Source: Streptomyces sp. V4I8 (lineage in GTDB: Bacteria; Actinomycetota; Actinomycetes; Streptomycetales; Streptomycetaceae). From it: DNA of 64,000 nt. This document shows, piece by piece, positions 35,142 to 45,154 of this stretch (position 1 is its first letter; every line of letters starts with the position of its first letter). Made by a program: the position numbers and the translations under genes. The stretch lies in NCBI RefSeq assembly GCF_041261225.1, contig NZ_JBGCCN010000003.1, positions 1 through 64,000 on the forward strand, read 5' to 3'. The notes under the pieces are model-generated. The model was not told the DNA's origin and did not search any database. It was given only the letters and a program-made list of their open reading frames with translations.

Positions 35142-36041
35142 CTATGCGGCTTGGGCCAGGGTAGTTGTTGTCGATGGCAAGGCGTTCTCGTAGGCGATCG
35201 GAGATCGTTGCTCGAGGCGGGAGTGCCTGCGTCGAGTGTTGTATCGAGTCAGCCAGCGGAAGGCATCGAGTCGCGCTTCGCGCTGACTCGGCCAGCCCTT
35301 CCGGCCCTTGAGCGTCTCCCGTTTGAAGGCCGCGTTGAACGACTCCGCGGCGGCGTTGTCCGCGCTGGACCCGACCGCGCCCATGCTCTGCCGGACCCCT
35401 GCTGACCTGCAGATCTCAGCGAAGGCCCTGCTCGTGTATTGAGATCCGTGATCGGTGTGCATGATCGCTCCGGCGAGACTCCCGCGAGTTCGCTCGGCGG
35501 CCGCCAGGGCGTCGGTGACGAGCCCGGTTCGCATGTGACTGGCGATCGCCCACCCGGCCAGCCGCCGGGAAGCGAGATCGATGACGGTCGCAAGATAGAG
35601 CGGCTTCGCGCCGCTGACCGGCAGGTATGTGATGTCGCCGACGTACTTCGTGTTCACCACGTCCGCGGTGAAGTTACGGCCGATCAGATCCGGCGCCTTC
35701 GCCGCGGCCGGTTCGGCAGTGGTGGTGCGGTGCCGGCGGCGCAGACGCACGCCCTCGAGTCCGATGGTCCGCATGATCCGGGCGACGCGCTTGTGATTGA
35801 TCCGTATCCCCACCTCGCGGAGCTCGGCGGTGACCCTTGGGGCTCCGTAGGTGCCGTCGGAGTCCTGGTGGACCTTGCGTATCCGATCAGCGAGCTCTGT
35901 CTCGGCAGCATGGCGGGCCGTCCTCGCGGCCGCGGTGCGACGCCAGTAGTAGAAGCTGGAGCGGGAAAGGCCGAGAATGATGCAGAGCCGCTTCACGCCG
36001 TACCGGCGCTGGTGATCTTCAACGAACTGGCAGCGGTTCAC
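35142..36041 (-). CDS. IS3-family transposase OrfB, 299 aa
   Basis: GTG start at 36041 overlapping the OrfA stop. HTH_21 segment (YGVKRLCIILGLSRSSFYYW), core with D in YVGDITYLPVSG (about 136), D in IMHTDHGSQYTSRAF (about 196) and E in NAAAESFNAAFKRETL (about 234). The C-terminal RYNTRRRHSRLEQRSPIAYE is normal. The frame is intact, but its OrfA partner is shifted. Confidence 0.92.
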   Translation of the reverse strand: MNRCQFVEDHQRRYGVKRLCIILGLSRSSFYYWRRTAAARTARHAAETELADRIRKVHQDSDGTYGAPRVTAELREVGIRINHKRVARIMRTIGLEGVRLRRRHRTTTAEPAAAKAPDLIGRNFTADVVNTKYVGDITYLPVSGAKPLYLATVIDLASRRLAGWAIASHMRTGLVTDALAAAERTRGSLAGAIMHTDHGSQYTSRAFAEICRSAGVRQSMGAVGSSADNAAAESFNAAFKRETLKGRKGWPSQREARLDAFRWLTRYNTRRRHSRLEQRSPIAYENALPSTTTTLAQAA

Positions 36042-36372
36042 CAGCGCGTCTCCGTCGCGAAATACCGGGCCGCCTTGCGGAGGATGTCGCGCTCCTCCTC
36101 CAGCTCGCGGATCCTCCTCCGGGCTGCGGCCAGCTCCGCCTGAACGCCGTCGCCACCTGACGTCGCCGCGGTCGCCGGCGCGGAGTGGAGCCGGAGCGCC
36201 GTCCGTCGGCGGCCCGGATCCAGTTCCGGAGTGTCTCGGTGTTCACTCCCAGATCAGCAGCGACGGACTTGATCGTGGCCCCCGGCCTCGACCGGTATAA
36301 CGCGACCGCGTCCGCCTTGAACTCGGCGGGGTAGTGCTTCATCCCCACAGGGACTCCGTTCTCCTGGACCAT
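36038..36372 (-). pseudogene. IS3-family OrfA with a frameshift
   Basis: Starts at ATG 36342 (MKHYPAEFKADAVALYRS) or 36372. The helix-turn-helix (SVAADLGVNTETLRNWIRAA) is intact. The frame is lost near 36185-36195 and the coiled coil (AELAAARRRIRELEEERDIL, RKAARYFATETRW) is found one frame over, ending at TGA 36040-36038. Probably a single-base indel. Confidence 0.8.
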
Positions 36373-36460
36373 CAAGATCCAAGTCTCTCCGGTGTCCAAA
36401 ATCCGGGGTGAGGGCCCATCACCACAGCCCGACCCTGCACCCCCAACTTTCAAACCAAGA

Positions 36461-37213
36461 TCAGTGAGCCACAAACTTGACGCGAGACACGTCGACGCGG
36501 TCCTCGATCACCCGGACCGGGGCTGGTGATGCCTTGAGCGTTCCGGCCGCCTTGCTGTGCCTGTTCGCCTCGATCCGGGCCAGGTAACTGCCGTCGGACA
36601 GCACGTCCTGAACCCGGCGGGCCTTGCGCCGCTCGATCCGCCACAGCAGCAGGTGAGTGCCCTGTTCCCGCAGCCGGTGCCAACGGGGCCAGGCCCCACA
36701 GTCCGCGGCCGGCCACCAACAGTGTCCCGCTCCCGGTATGGGCCTCCAGGACATCGGAGACGATCCGCTCAGACTCCTTGAACCCGCCGATCACGGCGGC
36801 GAGCACGGCGTGGGAGGAACACTCGGCCACGACGACCACGCAGGCCTGCGGATACCCCACCGGACTGCGCTGTGATCCCGACTCGCCGAATACCTCGTTG
36901 TTCACCGTCGAGTCCGGCACCGCCAGCAGTGTCCCGTCCAGGGCCAGCACACCCGCAGCCCGTGAAAAAGATCGTCTTCCCTGCCCAGTAGCCAGGCCAC
37001 AGCCCGGAACAGTTCCCGCATTACGGTCCATCCCAGCCGCTGCCGGGCCCTGGTCAGCGACGAATTGTTCACCCCGGTCCAGGGCCGCAGGCTCGGATCG
37101 CCGGTCTTCACCAGACGCAGGACCTCCAGGTAGTCGGCCTGCGGGAACAAGGACATCGCCAGCACGCAGTAGACCGTGAACCGCGCGGACAGCACACGTC
37201 GGCGCTTCTCCGA
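36461..37213 (-). pseudogene. IS4-family transposase fragment with several frameshifts
   Basis: From about 37213: LSARFTVYCVLAMSLFPQAD, SLTRARQRLGWTVMRELFRA and LALDGTLLAVPDSTVNNEVF with the first catalytic Asp, then VVVVAECSSHAVLAAVIGGF and TLLVAGRGLWG, each in shifting frames. It ends at RVKFVAH with TGA near 36461. It matches the layout of the IS4 transposase at 49941 but at moderate similarity. Both ends are cut (IS256 upstream, IS3 downstream). Confidence 0.75.
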
Positions 37214-37215
37214 GC

Positions 37216-38534
37216 GGTCGGGGAAGGCGGGCATGAAGTGGTTCATGGCGCGTTTCCAGCCGAGGGTGCCGGTGCCGCGGACGCGGCCTTTGGGGATGGG
37301 ACCGTCGCCGTCGATGTGGCGGCCCTTGGATGCGGCGGATGCCGAGGTAGAGGAGTTTGACGGCGGCGTCGTCGCTGGGGAAGTGGCCGCGCGTCTTGGT
37401 GATCTTGCGGAGCTGGTAGTTCAGGGATTCGATGGCGTTGGTCGTGTATATGACCCTGCGTATCTCGCGGTCGAAGGCGAGGAAGGGGATGAATTCTTCC
37501 CAGGCCCGTTCCCAACTGGCAATCAGGCCAGGGTAGTTCTTGCCGTAGTTTGACCGGAGCTCGTCCAGCGCGGTCAGTGCCTCGGATTCCGTGGCGGCGG
37601 TGCAGATCGGTTTGAGGGCGGCGGCCACCTGCTTGCGGTCACCGTGCGACACGTATTTCATCGAGCTGCGGATCAAGTGGGTCACGCAGGTCTGGACCAG
37701 GGCTTTCTCCCAGACTGTGGTGATGGCCTCGGGCAGGCCTGCCAGCCCGTCGCAGCACACGATCAGGACGTCGCGCAGGCCGCGGTTCTTCAGCTGGGTG
37801 AGCACGTTCAGCCAGAATTTCGAGCCCTCGCTGTCCTGCAGCCAGATGCCCAGTACGTTCTTGATGCCGTCCACGTCGACGCCGATCACCAGGTGGGCGG
37901 ACTTGTTGGTGACCATGCCGCTGTCGCGGACCTTCACGGTCAGCGCGTCGATGTAGAGGATGGGGTAGACGTCGTCAACAGGGCGGTTCTGCCAGGCAGT
38001 TATCTCGTCCGCGACCACATCGGTGATCCTGGATACCAGGGCCGGGGACACCTCGCTGCCGTAGACCTCTTTGAGGTGGGCGGTGATGTCGCGGGTGGTC
38101 ATGCCACGGGCGTACAGCGACAGCACCATGTCGTCGACCTGGGCCAGACGCCGTCGGCCCTTGGGTACGATCACTGGCTCGAACTCCGACCGGCGGTCCC
38201 TGGGCACGTCCACCGTGACCGGGCCGGCCACCGTGGTGAGCGTCTTGGGGTAGGAGCCGTTGCGGGCGTTGCCCGAGCCGCGGCCTGCCGGGTCCCCGGC
38301 CTCGTAACCGAGATGGTCGGCCATCTCCACCTGCAAAGCCCGCTCCAGCACCGCCTTCATCATCTGCTGCAGCAGCCCGCCGGCCCCGTCAATACCGACC
38401 CCGGCCGCCTCCGCATCAGCCAGGAGCCGGTCGATCGCCGCCGGCGATAAAGCCCCCGCCAGCCGCCTCGACGCCTCCTCACGCGGCTCTGCGGACTCGG
38501 CGTGCGGGCTGGACTCGTTCATCAGGTCACTCAC
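37216..38534 (-). pseudogene. IS256-family transposase with a C-terminal frameshift
   Basis: The frame from ATG 38534 (MSDLMNESSPHAESAEPREE) runs through RNGSYPKTLTTVAGPVTVDV, Asp in YPILYIDALTVKVRDSG, Asp in LIVCCDGLAGLPEAI, and Glu in IYTTNAIESLNYQLRK. It then loses phase near 37330 inside LGIRRIQG; the expected GWKRAMNHFMPAFPDR is found in another frame and runs straight into an IS4 fragment. Almost the whole catalytic core is intact. Confidence 0.87.
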
Positions 38535-38620
38535 TGTGCGTCACATTCCAGGTGTCACCCGGGGCCCGACCAGCACCCAGCAAGATCACCTCTTACACAG
38601 AGGAGTAAACAGCCTCCGGA

Positions 38621-39910
38621 ATGTTGCGTGTGATGCTCACGCGGCTGACCGAGGCGGGATTGCTGAAGGCCGGCGGGCGGCAGCGTACCGGCGTGACGTA
38701 TGTGCTGGCCGCGGTGCGTCGGCTCAGCCGTCTGGAGCTGGCCGGGGAGAGTCTGCGGGCCGCCCTGGAGGAACTGGCCGAGATCGCGCCGGAGTGGCTG
38801 CAGCCACTGATCGAACCCGAGTGGGACAAGCGGTACGGGCGGAAGATCGAGATCAGGAAGGTGCCTGGTGGACCGGAGGCCGTGACCGAGCGGGCGGAGA
38901 CTTTCGGACGGGATGGGCAGAAGGTGCTGGCCGCCCTGTGGTCCCCCGATGCCCCGGGCCGGCTGCGGACACTTCCCCAGGTGGAAATCCTGCGACAGGT
39001 GTGGGTTCACCACTACTACTGGGACGAACAAGGACAGCTCCGCTGGCGTGACGGGCACGCGCTGCCACCGGCGAGTTTGCGCTTCGATTCTCCCTACGAC
39101 ACCGACGCGCACTACTGCACCAAGAACGGCACCGAGTGGAGCGGCTACCGCGTGCACTACACCGAGACCTGCGAGGAACAGCGGCCCGAGATCGTGGTGC
39201 ACGTCGCCACCACGATCGCCCCGGTCCAGGACGGGCAGCTCACCGAGCAGATTCACGACGACCTGGCGCAGGCCGCCCTGGTCCCGGCCGAGCACGTGGT
39301 CGATGCCGCCTACATCACCCCGGCCCGCGTCCAACGCGCCCAGCAGGCCCACGGGATCACGCTGCTCGGCCCGATCGTCGCCGACCACAGCCAGCAGGCC
39401 AAGAGCGGCGAGGGCTTCGGAAAGTCCGCCTTCACGATCGACTGGGATCTACGGCAGGCAACGTGCCCCCGCGGAAAGACCAGCACCCCGGCGAGGACGC
39501 TCCGCATCAAGGGCCACGAATACCTCCAGTTCCGCTTCGCGAAGGCCGACTGCCTGGCCTGCCCGGACCGCCACCCGTGCACCACCTCGGCCACCAGGCC
39601 CCGCTCGATCGCCCTGCTCCCACGGCCGCTGCACGAGATTCAGGTCCAAAACCGCCTCGACCAGGAGACCGAGCAATGGCAACGACGCTATGCCGTCCGC
39701 GCCGGCATCGAGGCGACGCTCTCCCAGACCGTCCGGAGCAACGGCCTACGGCGTACGCCCTACCGCGGGCTCGCCAAGACGCACGTCCAGCACGTACTTA
39801 CCGCCATAGCCTGCAACCTCACCCGCACCGCCGACTGGATCGCCGAAACACCCCGTGGACGCACACGATCAAGCCGATTCCACACCCTCTGCACCGCAGC
39901 CGCCGGATGA
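38621..39910 (+). pseudogene. IS1182-family transposase lacking its N terminus
   Basis: Starts in mid-protein (MLTRLTEAGLLKAGGRQRTG follows an IS256 boundary). It retains the second half of the core (SPYDTDAHYCTKNGTEWSGY with its Asp, VVDAAYITPARV), a cysteine cluster (CPRGKTS..CLACPDRHPC) and the C-terminal RRYAVRAGIEATLSQTVRSN and GLRRTPYRGLAKTHVQHVL block. The family usually has about 110 more N-terminal residues. The true upstream junction is about 38580-38620. Confidence 0.85.
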
Positions 39911-39984
39911 CTCCTGAAGATCACCAACAGAGTCACAGTGTTGTAGCCAACCCGCAGGCCCGACCAGCAAGGCCACACACCTCT

Positions 39985-40176
39985 ACATACACAAACAAAT
40001 TGACAACCTCGCACAGCTCCTCCACGTCACGAAGGCGGTGGTACAGCCAGACCGCGTGCGCGATCACCTCCGGCGGGAACCGGAACCCCCGGTACGACGG
40101 CGCTTCAGACTCCACGGCCAGGCCCCTCCCACGACGATCCCCACCAAGATCATCGCACCCCGCCCCCCAACTTGAT
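39985..40176 (-). pseudogene. IS6-family element, first 30 codons and terminal repeat
   Basis: Minus strand: the terminal repeat ATTATCAAGTTG at about 40162-40173, then a transposase start SEAPSYRGFRFPPEVIAHAV with WLYHR.LRDVEEL, cut near 40008. It is the same leader as at 7671 with substitutions. It abuts, in opposite orientation, another IS6 fragment that begins at 40177. Confidence 0.82.
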
Positions 40177-40444
40177 AATGCCGTTCATCAAGGTCAACAG
40201 GGTGCGGCAGTACCCGTGGCGGCCGTGGACCAGAACCCCCAAGTGCGGGACATCCTGGTCCAGTCCTGGCGGCACGCGAAGGCCGCGAAGCAGTTCATGG
40301 CCAAGCTCATGAAGAAGCAGTGCCGGGGTGGCCAGGGCGCTGGTCACAGACAAGTGCCGCTCCTACGGCCGGATCAGCGGGAACCGATGCGCTCGGCAGA
40401 ACACCGCTCCCGCAAGGGACTGAACAACCGGGCGAAGAGTTCAC

Positions 40445-42160
40445 CCTGGCTATTCAGCGGAATTGGTTGAGCTGACAGCCTGACAGCAGAAAGGTGCCGT
40501 TGACCTGCGAGGATGCGAGTGTCTACGTCGTATCCGCTGCAGAGAGCAAGGCACCTTTCTGGTGGTCGAGAGTACAGGGTGGGACCGTCGGCTGTCCGTG
40601 GCTGCTGACGGGAAGAAGCTGGTAGGGCACGCGGGGGCGGTGCTGCTGCGGAAACTGGCCGACCGCCTGGGGCTGACGGGTGGACTGGCCCGGGTGCTGC
40701 CGTCGAGTACGGCGGCCGGGTGGCGGGAGCGGAGCGGGGTGCTGGTCCAGCTGGCTGTGGCGATCGTGCTCGGAGCACGGAGTCTGCTGGAGGCCGAGCA
40801 GCTCCACCTGCACCACCAGCAGCTCTTCGGCCCGGCTGTGTCGGACTCGACGATGCGCCGGGTGCTGGCCGGCCTCGACGAACACACGCTGCGAAAGATC
40901 GCGAAGGTGCGGCGGCGGGTGCGCCGCCAGGTGTGGGGCCTGCTGCATCTGCGGCCGGGCGGCTTCCCCTATCTCACCGTTGCCGGACGGCACTTGAAGG
41001 GCTGGATCGTCGTGGACCTGGACGCCACGGTCATCACTGCCGCTTCGAAGAAGGAAGGGGCAGCGGCGACGTTCAAGGGCACGTTCGGCTTCCACCCGCT
41101 GGCCGGCTGGTGCGCGAACACCGGTGAGAGCCTGGCAATGGAGCTGCGCTGCGGGAATGCCGGGGCGAACACCGTCGAGGACCACCTGCGCGTGCTGGCG
41201 GCCTGTCTGGAGCAGGTCCCCGGCTCCTCGCAGGCCAAGCTCCTCATCCGCGTCGACGGCGCCGGGGCCACGCACGGCCTGCTGGAGCACCTGGAGTCAC
41301 TGAACACGAAGCGGCGCACGGTCCGTTACACCGTCGGCTGGAAGATCACGCCCGAGGACGAGGCGGCGATCGCGAAACTCCCCGAAAGCGCATGGGAGAC
41401 CTCCCTGCACCAGGACGGCAGCGTCCAGGAGGGCTACCAGGTCGCCGAGTTGACCGGGGTGAACACCCGCGAGGGCTGGCCCCAGGGGATGCGGCTGATC
41501 GTCCGCCGGGTCAGACCCTCACGGCGGCAGCACAAGAAGCTGACCGACTTCGAGAAACAGACCGGCTGGCGCTACTCGATCACCGCGACGAATATCCGGC
41601 ACCTGTGGGGCATCCCCGGCTCGCACCAGGTCCAGTTCCTCGATGCCCTGCACCGCGACCACGCCGAGGTCGAGGATCGCATCCGCACCGGCAAAGCCAT
41701 GGGCCTGCACAACCTCCCGTCCAAGTCGTGGCAGGTCAACGCCGGATGGATGCTTGCCTGCAACCTCGCGGCTGATCTCGACGCCTGGCTGCGGCTGCTC
41801 ACCCTGCACGACCAGGACGGGCTCGAACACGCCGAGCCGGACACCATGCGCTTCCGCCTCTACCACCTGCCCGCCCGCCTCGCCGACCACGCCCGACGCC
41901 GCTACCTGCGCATCGAACGGACCTGGCCCTGGGCAAAGGCGTTCACCACCTGCTGGAGCAGGCTCACACAGCTTCCGGCCGTCACCTGACAGCCGGCCCC
42001 GCCCCGACCAGGACCAGGAAGGAGGAGGACCGCAGTCTCCGGGCCTGTGGAACCCGGCGCACCCCGCGGCGTTACGCGACGGCCCGTCCTCCAACGGCAG
42101 AGGACATTACGGGCGAACCGCCGGATCACTCAGCGACCGAAACCCGCTGACGAATCGAGG
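40445..42160 (+). mobile_element. IS1380-family insertion sequence with 5-bp target duplication
   Basis: The direct repeat TTCAC flanks it (40440-40444 and 42161-42165). The ends form an imperfect inverted repeat (CCTGGCTATTCAGCGG against CCTCGATTCGTCAGCGG). Length 1716 bp with one intact transposase gene. It lies inside the decayed IS6-like transposase and is therefore younger than that relic. Confidence 0.9.
40562..41989 (+). CDS. IS1380-family transposase, 475 aa
   Basis: Begins at GTG 40562. Pattern of IS1380 enzymes: DSTMRRVLAGL, the first Asp in WIVVDLDATVITAASKKEGA (about 155), LLIRVDGAGATHGLLEHLES with the second Asp (about 228), and the C-terminal Glu/His region in WRYSITATNIRHLWGIPGSH through DRIRTGKAMGLHNLPSKSWQ. 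Full family length and no lesion seen. A second, fragmentary IS1380 gene is at 48470. Confidence 0.93.
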   Translation: MVESTGWDRRLSVAADGKKLVGHAGAVLLRKLADRLGLTGGLARVLPSSTAAGWRERSGVLVQLAVAIVLGARSLLEAEQLHLHHQQLFGPAVSDSTMRRVLAGLDEHTLRKIAKVRRRVRRQVWGLLHLRPGGFPYLTVAGRHLKGWIVVDLDATVITAASKKEGAAATFKGTFGFHPLAGWCANTGESLAMELRCGNAGANTVEDHLRVLAACLEQVPGSSQAKLLIRVDGAGATHGLLEHLESLNTKRRTVRYTVGWKITPEDEAAIAKLPESAWETSLHQDGSVQEGYQVAELTGVNTREGWPQGMRLIVRRVRPSRRQHKKLTDFEKQTGWRYSITATNIRHLWGIPGSHQVQFLDALHRDHAEVEDRIRTGKAMGLHNLPSKSWQVNAGWMLACNLAADLDAWLRLLTLHDQDGLEHAEPDTMRFRLYHLPARLADHARRRYLRIERTWPWAKAFTTCWSRLTQLPAVT

Positions 42161-42607
42161 TTCACACCAGCCCACCCGCCAGCGCGAACACGCCATGAAA
42201 GGCTTCCCATTCACCCCGGTCAGTCCAGAAGTTCCTCACCGCATTCAGCCGGATCTCGCCCTCCGACCCCGCCATCACCTGATGACCGCGCCCGATTACC
42301 GGGCGAGATGACCACCCGCTTCGCCGTCTGGGACCACACATCACCGGCGTCACCACCCTGGCCACGGCAGGCTGGACCAAGGCCGCCGCTCGCCCTCACC
42401 ACGACCTGCCACACCACAACCAGCCCCCCCACCCCAATCAAGTTGACAGCGCCGTGCCTCCACCTCGCACCAGCTGAGCGGGAAACGGAAGTACAGCCAC
42501 ACCACATGGAGATGATCGCCGCCGAAACCTGAACCCTATGTACGACACCGACGCCCCGGACCCCACAGCCGCCCCGGAAAGATCAACGAACCCGGCGATC
42601 GTCCCGG

Positions 42608-43492
42608 TCAGGATGTGGCGCCTGTGGAGCGAGTGGCGAACATGGAGTTGAGGATCCAGGTGGCGAGCCGGTCGCGGCTCCAGCCGACGGGGTGACTGGT
42701 CTCGTCGTACAGCCTTCGACCGTCGATCACTGACGGGCAGTCGTCGCGGTTGCACAGCTGTTCAGCGAGATCCAGAATATGCACACCTCTGCTCTTATAT
42801 TTTTGAGAGACCTCTTTAATGACCTTGTTCATTTCGATCGAGGAGGACCTCCAGATACCTTCCTCCTGCAGCTTGTCGGTAGTTAGATAGACAGGCGTGC
42901 CATTCTTCGCGAGAATATCAATAGCCTTCCCCATGTTTTTTTCGAATCTCCTACGAAAACCTGGGTGTTCAATGGTGAGCTGGACGCCAGCCCCGTCGAA
43001 GGATTGCGGGTGCAGATCCCAGGTTGTCGTTCGCAGCAGGACAGCATCCGGCCTGTATTTCGCAATGTATTCAGGCCATTTCTGCGGCCACTCCAAACAG
43101 TCACTCCTCACCCTTTCCCCGTCTACCAAATCTGGCAGCATGATTCCGCACCCGCCCACACCAGCGTTCACGATTACATTTCCGCTTGAGGCGACCTTGA
43201 CCATTCCTTCCCCCAACCGTTCAGCCCAGGAGTCACCCACAACAAGCACCTTTTTTCCTCGAACGGCTGGAGAGAGCTCGGCGTCCCCAATAGGTGGCAG
43301 CTCTGCGGTTAAGGGCCCTTGCGAAGACGCCGGAGCGGATGGGGATGCCGGAGTTGCGGAACGCGCCGACTTTGCCCCCTGAGCCCCTCCGGCAGCGACA
43401 TCTCCTTCTACGCCACAACCAACGACTGCCAGCAGCAGTACGGGGAGGTAGAGGGGGAAGGACTTCCAACGACATGATGACTGTGTGAACAT
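42608..43492 (-). CDS. SGNH/GDSL-hydrolase lipoprotein, 294 aa
   Basis: N terminus with basic residues, a hydrophobic run and lipobox VVGC (Cys26), so it is a predicted surface lipoprotein. After an Ala/Ser/Pro linker (30-65), block I VLVVGDSWAERLG carries the nucleophile Ser88, GVGGCG (about 111) is block II-like and VLLRTTTWD block III-like, and YDETSHPVGWSR supplies the Asp/His pair (Asp263, His267). This is the SGNH fold as found next to or fused to acyltransferases that modify cell-surface polymers; esterase or deacetylase activity is likely, substrate unknown. Several stretches have lower GC (for example 42800-42960), unlike the IS around it. Confidence 0.87.
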   Translation of the reverse strand: MFTQSSCRWKSFPLYLPVLLLAVVGCGVEGDVAAGGAQGAKSARSATPASPSAPASSQGPLTAELPPIGDAELSPAVRGKKVLVVGDSWAERLGEGMVKVASSGNVIVNAGVGGCGIMLPDLVDGERVRSDCLEWPQKWPEYIAKYRPDAVLLRTTTWDLHPQSFDGAGVQLTIEHPGFRRRFEKNMGKAIDILAKNGTPVYLTTDKLQEEGIWRSSSIEMNKVIKEVSQKYKSRGVHILDLAEQLCNRDDCPSVIDGRRLYDETSHPVGWSRDRLATWILNSMFATRSTGATS

Positions 43493-43694
43493 AGGTAAAT
43501 TCCCTTTGTCCAGTTTCTCGAATAAGCCAACGTCTTTTCCGATGCGTCCGGCGCGATGGCTATGATGATTTGCATGGCGACCTTACACGGTCGGTGGAAT
43601 CGGTCAGACTGCGGTGATGCGGTCGGCAGCCGGACAGCGGCACGAGTTGGCGCAGGGTGAGGTTGGTGCGCCAGTGAGGTTTTCTCAATGGAAG

Positions 43695-44045
43695 TCATCG
43701 CCAGGTGTTGTTGAGGACGAGGGCGGCCTTGGTGATGGCGCCGATGCGGTTGGGGCTGAGCGTGATGCGCTTGAGGGTGCGCCAGCGTTCCTTGAGCTCG
43801 GCTGCTGCCCGTTCGCCCAGCGCCCGCGCGCCCCGCAACAGCGCGTTGTAGGTGCGGGTGTCGAAGTGAAGCTGCAGGTGGGAGCCACCGCGGGGCTTCT
43901 TGAACGGGTGGTGGATGCCGATCCCGGCACCCTGGTAGCCGCTGTCGGCGAGGGTGGGCAGACCGTCGGCCGCAGCCTTGTACAGGGCAGAGGCTTTCCG
44001 CCCTGCCCGGCCACCCTGACGGGAAGACAAAATGACGCGCCCGGG
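43695..44045 (-). pseudogene. IS5-family (DDE_Tnp_4) transposase, C-terminal fragment
   Basis: Minus-strand frame KAAADGLPTLADSGYQGAGI followed by HHPFKKPRGGSHLQLHFDTR and ELKERWRTLKRITLSPNRIG to LVLNNTWR. This is the second Asp (LADSGYQGAG) and the Glu/Arg region of IS5-type enzymes. It is continuous in frame with an IS3 fragment upstream through about 60 non-homologous codons, an accidental fusion. Confidence 0.75.
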
Positions 44046-44096
44046 GCCCGCCTGAGCCCAGGTAGCCCTGCACCGCACGGCGGGCAGGGGGAGAGA

Positions 44097-44128
44097 GGGT
44101 GTGTCCAAAATCAATTGTGGACACACCC
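44097..44128. repeat. Perfect 11-bp inverted repeat with AT-rich centre
   Basis: GGGTGTGTCCA and TGGACACACCC flank AAATCAATTG. It lies between the IS5-type and IS3-type fragments and may be two facing element ends or a hairpin terminator. The AT-rich loop is unusual for the region. Confidence 0.6.
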
Positions 44129-44219
44129 GATGGAGAGCGGGGGAAAGGCCCACCTTGATCGACAAGTCAGCACTGCCTGCCGCACGGGCAGAGGGCGCAC
44201 GGCAGGTGCCGACGTCGCC

Positions 44220-44561
44220 GTAGTCGCGGGCGCCCTGGAGGGTCTCGCGTTTCAGGAACGCGTGGAAACTCTCGCAGGACGCGTTGTCCGCGCTGGTGCC
44301 GACCGCGCCCATCGACCGGGTCACTCCGAGCCGGTCGCATAGACGGGCGAAGGCCCTTGGAGCCGTATTGGGCTCCGTGTCGGAGTGGAACACAGCGCCG
44401 TCCAGGCTGCTGCGGGTCGCAGCCGCCATCTGCAGTGCGTCGGTGACCAGGCTGGTGCGCATGTGGTCGGCGATGGACCAGCCGACGACTTTGCGGCTGA
44501 AGCAGTCCAGCACGGTCGCGAGATAGAGGAACTCCCCGTCTTCCAGTGGGAGATTGATCAT
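44220..44561 (-). pseudogene. IS3-family OrfB fragment
   Basis: Minus-strand frame FLYLATVLDCFSRKVVGWSI, GAVFHSDTEPNTAPRAFARL and DRLGVTRSMGAVGTSADNAS with CESFHAFLKRETL. The second Asp and the catalytic Glu are present, but the GSQY/GxxY motif is altered (HSDTEPNTAPRAF), and the first part of the core and the C terminus are gone. Confidence 0.82.
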
Positions 44562-45104
44562 CGGATCCGCCGTTTATTGGGCACTTCCCGACTCGTGCTC
44601 TGCGTGGCGGCGGTTACCGCTCCGTTCTCGCTTGTTCACTGGCCGTCGGGCCGGTTCCAGGTATTTCTTCGGCGGCCGAGATTGGGGCACGTCTTCCCCG
44701 ATATGGGCAGCAAGGTGCCAGCTGTGTTCGCGAGTGTGATCGTTGCGTGCACTGATCGGGCGTGCGTGGCGCCCTGCTGTACGGCGGAGAAGGGCGGTTC
44801 TCGCGAGTGGCGGTCTGTGCCTGAAGTACAGGCGGATAGATCCAATTGAGCGGGAAGATCTCTCGTTGCTGCGCCATGTAGCCGGAAAATCTCCGCTGAT
44901 CATCGCTGTCGCCGGCATTGTGACTTGCGTCGCCTGGGCGGGTGCCTGGGATAAGACTGCCTTTGGTCGCGTGCTGTTCCGGGGCAGGCTGTCTTGGCAC
45001 GCCGTGCATAACATTCTTTGCCTCGAGGAGCTGTTCTGTTTCGTTTCTTGATTTGTCCTGGATCACGTCTCTTCTTGCGTAACGGAGTGCCTGGCCGGTC
45101 GGGG
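44562..45104. other. Upstream region of the 45-kb secreted-protein gene; no secure gene
   Basis: No frame has convincing coding character. From about 44940 it shares patchy identity with the reverse complement of 13459-13615 upstream of the metalloprotease gene (ATAAGACTGCCTTTGG, GGATCACG). A short plus-strand frame ending near 45051 contains a hydrophobic run (LIIAVAGIVTCVAWAGAW) and could be a small membrane peptide. I do not call it a gene. Confidence 0.35.
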
Positions 45105-45154
45105 GGTGACGTCGGCGGATTGATGTGATTGTCTCGCTGACAGGCCGTCTCGCC
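45105..45154 (+). promoter_or_regulatory. Conserved 50-bp upstream element of the 45-kb secreted-protein gene
   Basis: Matches 13458-13409 on the minus strand at 46 of 50 bases (GGTGACG.CGGCGGATTGAT, then TTGTCTCGCTGACAG and CGTCTCGCC). It contains a repeated GTCTCGC word 18 bases apart. It ends 160 bases upstream of the ATG at 45315. Likely the promoter or a regulator site of the secreted-protein family. Confidence 0.6.

Larger units (their letters stand above)
35120..36411 (-). mobile_element. IS3-family insertion sequence (second, distinct)
   Basis: The ends are inverted repeats: TGACCCCGAATTTTGAACACG at 35120 and, reverse complemented, TCACCCCGGATTTTGGACACC at 36411. It contains OrfA and OrfB on the minus strand. 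The left end has cut into the neighbouring plus-strand OrfB. Confidence 0.85.
40177..42455 (+). pseudogene. IS6-family transposase relic interrupted by an IS1380 element
   Basis: The plus-strand relic begins at FIKVNRVRQYPWR and continues, in shifting frames, with AVDQNPQVRDILVQSWRHAK and EHRSRKGLNNRAKS up to 40444. It resumes after the inserted element at 42161 with TRQREHAMKGFPFTPV and LRPRHHLMTAPDYRARMTTR and ends in the terminal repeat CAATCAAGTTGACA near 42437-42450. Multiple frameshifts and missing blocks show it was already decayed. Confidence 0.8.

Noticed and set aside
36450..38534. A 694-codon fused transposase
   Set aside because: It is an IS256 gene that loses frame near 37330 and reads by chance into a decayed IS4 gene; treated as two pseudogenes.
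44574..45066. Possible small genes on either strand upstream of the 45-kb secreted protein
   Set aside because: Frames on both strands lack ribosome sites and family motifs; the local similarity to 13.5-13.6 kb is at DNA level and can be regulatory.
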